This document shows, in pieces, positions 1 through 4,428 of a stretch of 6,273 bases of DNA. The stretch spans positions 1 through 6,273 of the forward strand of contig JAJRWW010000470.1 of assembly GCA_024276595.1 (NCBI GenBank), read 5' to 3'. Below the pieces are notes generated by a model. The model saw only the letters and a program-made list of their open reading frames with translations, was not told where the DNA came from and searched no databases. Numbering within the stretch: the first letter of the stretch is position 1; every line of letters starts with the position of its first letter. The stretch is from Myxococcota bacterium. GTDB taxonomy: Bacteria; Myxococcota_A; Polyangia; HGW-17; JAJRWW01. Made by a program: the position numbers and the translations under genes.

Positions 1-561
1 CCCGAGGAGGTTCAGGGGCGGGTGCGGCCCCTCCAGGTTGGGAGGCCGCTGGTCCTGGCGGACATGCTCGTAACGCCCTTTGTAACGAGCCATGACGTGA
101 GCCGCTCGGTGGGCTTTCGCCTGGAGGCGGACGGCGCGGTGCTCGGCTACGCCACCGATCTGGGCACCTTTGGCGCCCGGGTGCTGGAAGGGCTCAGCGG
201 CGCGGACGCGCTCATCGTGGAGTCCAATCACTGCCCCCACATGCTGGCTGCGGGGCCCTATCCGCAGTATCTGAAGCGTCGCGTGGGAGGCAACCGCGGG
301 CACCTGAGCAATGAGCAGTGCCGGCTCCTGCTGGAGCGGGTGGCGCATCCCGGCCTGCTCCAGGTCACTCTGGCCCACCTGAGCGCCGAGAACAACACGC
401 CAGCGCTGGCCTTTGCCGCCATGGAGCCCGTGCGTCGGGTCCACCCGCAGATTCGCTGGTGGGTGGGCTCTCGGGACGGAGCCCTGCCACCTGCCAGCAT
501 CGGTGAGGAGGGCATCCGGCCCCCGGGGCTCTCCTGCTGGCAGATCCCTCTGCCCCTCTGA
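1..561 (+). CDS. MBL-fold metallohydrolase, YycJ/WalJ-like, C-terminal part (5' end outside window)
   Basis: The frame is open from base 1 to the TGA at 559-561, giving 186 residues with no start in view. Family members are usually about 250-270 aa, so roughly the first 70-80 residues, including the HxHxDH metal motif, are missing. Visible family signatures, numbered from the first codon, are TSHD (His31), YATDLG with the metal-ligand Asp53, VESNH (74-77), the GPYPQYLKRR stretch, GHLSN (100-104) and LAHLSAENN with His126. This pattern fits YycJ-type beta-lactamase-fold hydrolases, often annotated as phosphodiesterases or exonuclease-like enzymes, acting in the cytoplasm on nucleic-acid-type phosphodiesters; the true substrate is not settled by sequence. 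Cys78 follows ESNH where I expect Asp in most relatives. The last ~25 residues are Pro/Gly-rich and look family-variable. The gene converges on its neighbour across an 81-bp gap, so the two are transcribed separately. Confidence 0.85.
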   Translation, partial: PEEVQGRVRPLQVGRPLVLADMLVTPFVTSHDVSRSVGFRLEADGAVLGYATDLGTFGARVLEGLSGADALIVESNHCPHMLAAGPYPQYLKRRVGGNRGHLSNEQCRLLLERVAHPGLLQVTLAHLSAENNTPALAFAAMEPVRRVHPQIRWWVGSRDGALPPASIGEEGIRPPGLSCWQIPLPL

Positions 562-569
562 CTGGAACA

Positions 570-618
570 GAGGCCTCGCTGGGGGCACGAGCAGTCTCTC
601 CAGCGCCCCACGCGCCTC
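570..618. terminator. Possible hairpin between convergent genes
   Basis: CGCTGG at 577-582 pairs perfectly with CCAGCG at 600-605. An outer GAGGC (570-574) can pair with GCCTC (614-618). The position between two convergent stop codons suits a bidirectional terminator. The loop is 17 nt long, the two stems are separated by unpaired bases, and no T-tract follows on either strand, so this is a weak call. Confidence 0.22.
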
Positions 619-642
619 GGGAGCAGCGGGCGGCGGGCGGCG

Positions 643-2334
643 TCAGTCGCCTCGCAACCACTTCTTCAGCCAGCTCGCGCTGGTGCGCCTGGGGCTCTGC
701 TCCAGCGGTGTGCCCTCCTGGACCGGGAGCGCAGCGGCGCCGGCATCTTTCTTCGCGGCTGAGAGGTCCACGAGGGTGGGAGCCCACTCCTTGGTCCTGG
801 CCAGGGGCTTGCGGGTCGCGGGCGGTGGTGGCAGGAGCTCCTCTGGCTCAACGGCGTCCAGGTCTTCGGCACTGCTCAGCCGGTCGTTGTAGACCCGCTG
901 GACCTTTTGCAGCCAGCGCTCGAAGGCCTCGAACTCGTCCGAGGTCTTCAGGATGGTCAAGATCCCCCCGCCGAAGGGGAGCAGCATCTTGGCCTGCCTG
1001 ATGTCGGGAGGCAGCTCCCTTCCCGCGGACTCCAGGGGCTCCAGGAGGCTCTCCCGGAGCTGGCTCAGGCGCGCCTCCTGGTCGGCCGACAGGGGCGCGC
1101 TCCGGAAGATCTCGTCCCACATGATCAGGTCCGAGTGGAGCTTCTTGCGCATGTCCGGCTCGTCGCGCTTGAAGCTGGCCCGCTTGTAGCGCGCGTACAG
1201 CTCCAGGAGGTTTCGGTCGCCAATGAAGGCGTTGAAGGGATCCACCATGTCGCTCTTGCCCAGGAGCGCGGCGTTGGCCCGGACGAGCTGGAACACGTCG
1301 ATCTGCTCGGACTCGGAGAAAGACCATCCGGCGCTGCTTTGTCGGAGGGTCTCCACAAGGGGCAGCACGTGGGTGCTGAGCTTGGGCACCACCTCCTCTA
1401 GCATGGCCTCGGGGTTGAGCAGGGGCTCTGCCTCGAGCTCGTCCAGGCGCCGGTTGAGCTTGGAGCGAAACTCGTCCAGCCGCGAGTAGACATAGGCCTC
1501 GTTCTGGTAGGCGATGCGCGCGGCGATGAGCCAGTCCTCGATGGATCTGCTCGAGACATGCTGAAACTGTGTCTCCAGCATGTCGCGCAGGGTCTGCTCC
1601 AGCCTCGGCAGCGACAGGCTCTTTTCGCGGATCTCTGCCGTGGCTCGAGCCCGCTGAGCCTCCACGAGGGCCAGGAGGTCACCATCGTAGCTCTTGCGCA
1701 GCAGGCGAATGAAGCGGTGGTCCAGGTCGGTCTGATAGGGGGAGTCCTCGATGTCCTGGGCGACCTTCCTGGCCGCGTCGAAGTAGGCGTTCACCTCCTC
1801 GAGGCTGTGGCCGGAGATCAGGGACTTGGTGTCCACCAGGAGCTTCCCCGCAAAGGCCGCCATGATGCCCTTCTTCTGGAGGGCCTTGACGTCGTCTGCC
1901 GAGGCGCGCGCCCTGAGGTGCATTCCAGCCGCCTCGGCCAGCCAGAGACGGTGGTCCGGGTCCTGGTCCGGGATCAGCTCTGCCACCAGCTCCAGGATGA
2001 GCTGCCGGATCCGCTCGGGCGCCTCCAGGGCGCCGATGGTCGCACCGCAGATGCGGACCCACTCCTCCTCCTGGAAGGCGCCCGTGTGGGGGTTGAGCAC
2101 CCTGGCCCGGGTGCGGTAGGAGTCGATGTTGTCGGCCACGAAGCCCAGGAAGTCGCGCACGGCCCTGGCGGTGTCCCACTCAGAGGAATCCCTTGGAAAC
2201 GGCGCAAAGGCCTGGTCCAGGCGTTGGCGCAGGCGCGCGCGGCGACGTTCGATGGTCTGGCGCCGCTGATCCTCCGCCTCCATGTTCAAAAAGGCGATGG
2301 TTCCGCTGGCAGGGGGGGTGGATCCTTCGGTCAT
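643..2334 (-). CDS. Hypothetical 563-aa helical protein with Pro-rich linker and short amphipathic C-terminus
   Basis: I do not recognise the family. ATG at 2334-2332 is the first usable start: an in-frame TGA lies just upstream at 2340-2338. No clear Shine-Dalgarno precedes it, and Met18 is an alternative start that also lacks one. There is no signal peptide or membrane segment, and Cys96 is the only cysteine, so a cytoplasmic location is likely. Residues about 22-45 form a very basic helix (RRRARLRQRL). Residues about 100-490 read as successive amphipathic helices rich in Leu, Arg and Glu, for example 207-260 and 280-335. A glycine-rich turn (LLPFGGG, 451-457) precedes the last helix. After residue 495 the chain becomes Pro/Ala-rich, with PPPP at 502-505, a possible short motif around KEWAPTLVDLS (515-525), and an ending of SWLKKWLRGD. 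No catalytic motif is visible; a scaffold or regulatory role is only a guess. It lies 155 bp downstream of the lipoprotein gene on the same strand. Confidence 0.8.
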   Translation of the reverse strand: MTEGSTPPASGTIAFLNMEAEDQRRQTIERRRARLRQRLDQAFAPFPRDSSEWDTARAVRDFLGFVADNIDSYRTRARVLNPHTGAFQEEEWVRICGATIGALEAPERIRQLILELVAELIPDQDPDHRLWLAEAAGMHLRARASADDVKALQKKGIMAAFAGKLLVDTKSLISGHSLEEVNAYFDAARKVAQDIEDSPYQTDLDHRFIRLLRKSYDGDLLALVEAQRARATAEIREKSLSLPRLEQTLRDMLETQFQHVSSRSIEDWLIAARIAYQNEAYVYSRLDEFRSKLNRRLDELEAEPLLNPEAMLEEVVPKLSTHVLPLVETLRQSSAGWSFSESEQIDVFQLVRANAALLGKSDMVDPFNAFIGDRNLLELYARYKRASFKRDEPDMRKKLHSDLIMWDEIFRSAPLSADQEARLSQLRESLLEPLESAGRELPPDIRQAKMLLPFGGGILTILKTSDEFEAFERWLQKVQRVYNDRLSSAEDLDAVEPEELLPPPPATRKPLARTKEWAPTLVDLSAAKKDAGAAALPVQEGTPLEQSPRRTSASWLKKWLRGD

Positions 2335-2375
2335 TGCTCAGTCATGTGCTCTGGAAGGGGCCAGGTTGAGGGCGT

Positions 2376-2404
2376 AGCTTAGCCGGGAGGAAGGCGCATG
2401 TCAC
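2376..2404 (-). promoter_or_regulatory. Candidate sigma70-type promoter for the 563-aa protein gene
   Basis: On the minus strand, GTGACA (2404-2399, 5 of 6 matches to TTGACA) lies 17 bp before TAAGCT (2381-2376, 3 of 6 matches to TATAAT). Transcription would begin near 2369 and leave a leader of about 35 nt before the ATG at 2334. The -10 box is poor, so the gene may instead be read through from the lipoprotein gene upstream. Confidence 0.3.
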
Positions 2405-2472
2405 CTTCTAACCTGTTGCCCGAGGCCATCGCCCCTGATTCCGGGAGGCTACGGCGCCCATGCTCACGGTGA
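2398..2472 (+). CDS. Candidate small ORF, 24 codons, antisense in intergenic gap
   Basis: An ATG at 2398 follows a strong ribosome-binding sequence, GGGAGG at 2385-2390, with an ideal 7-nt spacer. The frame runs 24 codons (MSPSNLLPEAIAPDSGRLRR then PCSR) to the TGA at 2470-2472. It opposes the two flanking minus-strand genes and ends inside the hairpin at 2457-2481. I see no good + strand promoter and no recognisable motif. The good spacing may be chance in purine-rich sequence, so this is a candidate only. Confidence 0.15.
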   Translation: MSPSNLLPEAIAPDSGRLRRPCSR

Positions 2473-2481
2473 GCCCATGGG
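2457..2481 (-). terminator. Bulged hairpin just after the lipoprotein gene stop
   Basis: An outer stem of CCCAT (2457-2461) with ATGGG (2477-2481) and an inner stem of GCTCA (2462-2466) with TGAGC (2470-2474) give ten base pairs, with a 3-nt loop and a 2-nt bulge. A second small hairpin, GGGG-TTG-CCCC, sits at 2479-2489 and competes for the outer stem. The structure begins 9 nt past the stop codon of the minus-strand gene ending at 2490. No U-run follows, so it may be a 3'-end stabiliser or an imperfect terminator. Confidence 0.35.
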
Positions 2482-2489
2482 GTTGCCCC

Positions 2490-4208
2490 TCAGCGTCCAG
2501 CCTTTGGGATGAGAATGAAGCAGCCACGCTGCAGCACCGAGACCCGCTCGGAGAGCCTGTCCATCACCTCGAGCTGGAAGGTGTGCTTGCCTGCCAGGTG
2601 GCTGGGGATGGTCCATTTCATGTGCAGAGACAGGCGGAGGGGCACAAAGGAAAAACGGCGATCCAGCGTGCAGGCCTTTTTGCGGGTGGCCACGAGCTTG
2701 CCCCCCCTGCGCAGGCGGAGGGTGCAGGTGAGGCGTGCGCGGTGGTAGAAGCCCTGCTCCTGCTTCAGCCTCATGCCGCCCACCACCGCGTCGAAGTACA
2801 GCGTCTTGCCCGCGTGCCAAAAGATCCCTGGCACCGGCGGTCCCCAGGGCCAGCGTCGGATTACGAGCCCGGTGATCTGCAGGCTCGGCAGGGGGCGGAT
2901 CCGATCGCCGGTCACCTTGAAGTACAGCCTCCGAGAGGCGCTGGCCTTGCCCGTGCGGTCGCGCAGGCGCAGCTTCAGGGTCCACTGGCCGGTGGGGGCG
3001 AAGCGAGGGATGGTGAAGGGGATCCTCAGGGCTCGGCCCTTGGCGCCGTCTGCCCCTCTGCCAGTGATCTCGTGAGCGTTCTTGCGCACCAGGTAGAACC
3101 CGCCGTCCGGACCTACCAGGCCCACGTCAACTGCCACGGAGGCCGGGCTCGCCCAGCCGCGGATGCTCATGGCGGCGGTGACTCGCTCTCCACGGAGGAA
3201 ATGCTCACGCTGGAGGTTGCCCGACCCCACGGTGCGCAGGCCGTATATGCCCAGGCCCCCGGGCAGGAGGCGAAAACGGTGCACCACCGAAGCGCTCTTG
3301 CCGCCGAGGGCGTCACGCACGGTGACCCGGAGGTGATAGGAGCCCTGGCTCAGGGTAGCCGGCAGCGGGATGGCCCAGCTCACGGGGAGGCTCTTGGGCT
3401 CGAAAGGGAGCCGCTGGTGGAGCAGGGTGCGCTCTGCAGAGGCCCTCTGGACCCCGGAGCCGTCCTGGAGCACGGCCGTGGCGGTCAGGTGGGCTCTCCA
3501 GGGCGGCCCGGCCGGAGCTCCTGGAGCGCCAGGAGGGACGCTGCCGGAGGCGACTCGCACAGCGGTGAATCCAGCCACGGTGAAGGCCACGTGGATGGGC
3601 AGGCCGGCGAGCAGGTCCACGTCTGGCGGAGCGCGGAATCGGCGGAGGGTGAGCTCCCTGGCGGGCCTCTCAGGTGGGCCAACAACCGTGAAGCTGGTCT
3701 TGGCGTGGGCGCGAGCGCCGCCAAGGGCGTCCAGCAGGGAGAGGGTCGCTTCGTAGGCGCCCGTGGGGCTCGCCACCGAGAGGTCCAGCTTCACGGCCGC
3801 CTCTATGACGCTGGTGGACTTGCCCGGTGGGACGGTCCGGTCCAGCGCGGTGGACTCGGGGCGTCTGAGGACCATCGCCCCTCCCGGGCCTCGCACCACC
3901 AGGGATGTCTTCAGGTGGATCCGGCGCCCCCGGGCCTTCAGACCCTTCACCAGGAAGCGGATCACAACCTGCTCCCCACGCGAAAAGAGGGCGTCGGGCC
4001 GGTCCCCTCCAGCGCCAGAGAGCCGCAGGCCGGTCACCTCGAGGCCCCCGGAGCGGGGGCCGGGACGAGGTGGGCGCGAGAGGGGTGGCCGAGATGCCGA
4101 GTCCTTGACCTGGTCCCCAGAGCTGGATGGCCCAGTTTTTCCACAGGCAGAGATCACGGCGAGGGCCACCAGGAGCGGCGGGCGGATGTGTAGGAGGGGT
4201 CGCGGCAT
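2490..4208 (-). CDS. Predicted lipoprotein with four tandem beta-sandwich-like repeats
   Basis: The 572-aa product begins with a lipoprotein signal: a short basic N-terminus, the hydrophobic core PPLLVALAVISA, and the lipobox ISAC with lipidated Cys22. Gly follows the Cys, which suits export to the outer membrane under the general +2 rule. A Ser/Pro linker (about 27-54) precedes four related segments at about 55-176, 184-315, 318-433 and 441-567. Each opens with a motif like LEVTGLRL or LGIYGLRT, then F-x-x-GE-x-V, a central strand pair, an IP-type turn, and closes with a G-x-Y/W-x(6)-D-x-x-G motif (GAYEATLSLLDALGG, GSYHLRVTVRDALGG, GQWTLKLRLRDRTG). This looks like an Ig/fibronectin-type beta fold, but I cannot name the family. 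Apart from Cys22, the cysteines (495, 513, 563) all lie in repeat 4. The start has GGTGAG at 4217-4212, close to the ATG, and an in-frame stop at 4235-4233. It is divergent from the PilZ-PEGA gene. Confidence 0.85.
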   Translation of the reverse strand: MPRPLLHIRPPLLVALAVISACGKTGPSSSGDQVKDSASRPPLSRPPRPGPRSGGLEVTGLRLSGAGGDRPDALFSRGEQVVIRFLVKGLKARGRRIHLKTSLVVRGPGGAMVLRRPESTALDRTVPPGKSTSVIEAAVKLDLSVASPTGAYEATLSLLDALGGARAHAKTSFTVVGPPERPARELTLRRFRAPPDVDLLAGLPIHVAFTVAGFTAVRVASGSVPPGAPGAPAGPPWRAHLTATAVLQDGSGVQRASAERTLLHQRLPFEPKSLPVSWAIPLPATLSQGSYHLRVTVRDALGGKSASVVHRFRLLPGGLGIYGLRTVGSGNLQREHFLRGERVTAAMSIRGWASPASVAVDVGLVGPDGGFYLVRKNAHEITGRGADGAKGRALRIPFTIPRFAPTGQWTLKLRLRDRTGKASASRRLYFKVTGDRIRPLPSLQITGLVIRRWPWGPPVPGIFWHAGKTLYFDAVVGGMRLKQEQGFYHRARLTCTLRLRRGGKLVATRKKACTLDRRFSFVPLRLSLHMKWTIPSHLAGKHTFQLEVMDRLSERVSVLQRGCFILIPKAGR

Positions 4209-4266
4209 GAGCTCACCAGTGACTCGTGAACGCTATGTGATTTCAGGCGATTCGACAAGTAGTTCC

Positions 4267-4294
4267 TTGCCAAAGCGGTTCAACTGGGTACAAT
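4267..4294 (+). promoter_or_regulatory. Sigma70-type promoter for the PilZ-PEGA gene
   Basis: TTGCCA at 4267-4272 (5 of 6 matches to the -35 consensus) is followed after 16 bp by TACAAT at 4289-4294 (5 of 6 matches to the -10 consensus). Transcription would start near A4301, leaving a leader of about 117 nt before the ATG at 4418. This is the best promoter match in the divergent region. I found no comparably good box pair on the minus strand for the lipoprotein gene. Confidence 0.55.
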
Positions 4295-4323
4295 TGCCAG
4301 ACGTGCTCGAGCGGCCCCAGTTG
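4281..4323. promoter_or_regulatory. 8-bp inverted repeat spanning the promoter, possible operator
   Basis: CAACTGGG at 4281-4288 and CCCAGTTG at 4316-4323 are perfect reverse complements separated by 27 bp, with half-site centres 35 bp apart. The left half fills the promoter spacer immediately upstream of the -10 box and the right half falls just after the predicted start of transcription. This is the placement expected for a repressor or looping site, or for a hairpin in DNA. The binding protein is unknown. Confidence 0.35.
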
Positions 4324-4342
4324 CAGCGGTTACGGTTTGACG

Positions 4343-4366
4343 GGCTGAGCCCCACGGGGCGGGGCT
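4343..4366 (+). promoter_or_regulatory. GC-rich leader hairpins upstream of the PilZ-PEGA gene
   Basis: Within the predicted leader, AGCCCC (4348-4353) can pair with GGGGCT (4361-4366) around a 7-nt loop. Alternatives share the same bases: GCCCC (4349-4353) with GGGGC (4356-4360), and GGGC (4343-4346) with GCCC (4349-4352). The stems are mutually exclusive. There is no T-run after them and the ribosome binding site at 4407 lies about 40 nt away, so a regulatory role is only possible. Confidence 0.25.
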
Positions 4367-4389
4367 TGGGTACCTTGAGGTCTTACTGG

Positions 4390-4428
4390 ATGTCCTCTAC
4401 CAGAGCGAGGGTTCAGCATGAGTGGTGA
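4390..4428 (+). CDS. Possible 12-codon upstream ORF overlapping the PilZ-PEGA start
   Basis: ATG at 4390 opens a frame of 12 codons (MSSTRARVQHEW) ending at the TGA at 4426-4428, so it overlaps the first codons of the gene at 4418 in another frame. GAGG at 4377-4380 precedes it with a 9-nt spacer. Such an overlap could couple or throttle translation. The spacer is long and the evidence is positional only. Confidence 0.15.
   Translation: MSSTRARVQHEW
4407..4411 (+). promoter_or_regulatory. Ribosome binding site for the PilZ-PEGA gene
   Basis: GAGGG lies 6 nt before the ATG at 4418. Together with an in-frame stop at 4376-4378 and the need to keep Arg9 of the PilZ signature, it fixes Met1 as the start and argues against Met12. 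Confidence 0.7.

Noticed and set aside
1558..2382. 274-aa + strand ORF opposite the helical protein gene
   Set aside because: No convincing ribosome binding site or domain-like composition; it reads as the antisense shadow of the minus-strand gene.
2460..4193. 577-aa + strand ORF opposite the lipoprotein gene, slightly longer than the lipoprotein itself
   Set aside because: The translation is His/Gln/Gly/Ala-rich with no domain-like pattern, whereas the minus-strand frame has a lipoprotein signal and four internal repeats. Long antisense frames are common in GC-rich DNA.
4236..4290. Minus-strand promoter for the lipoprotein gene, for example TTGTCG-N17-TAGCGT or TTGAAC-N16-TACTTG
   Set aside because: The -10 boxes match at only two or three of six positions; I could not choose between them, so no feature is reported.
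4285..4298. Sigma54-type promoter in TGGGTACAATTGCC
   Set aside because: The GG and GC elements are 10 bp apart instead of the required 12.
4274..4331. Direct repeat AGCGGTT at 4274-4280 and 4325-4331, spaced 51 bp
   Set aside because: Seven bases with this spacing can occur by chance, and only the longer inverted repeat has a convincing position relative to the promoter.
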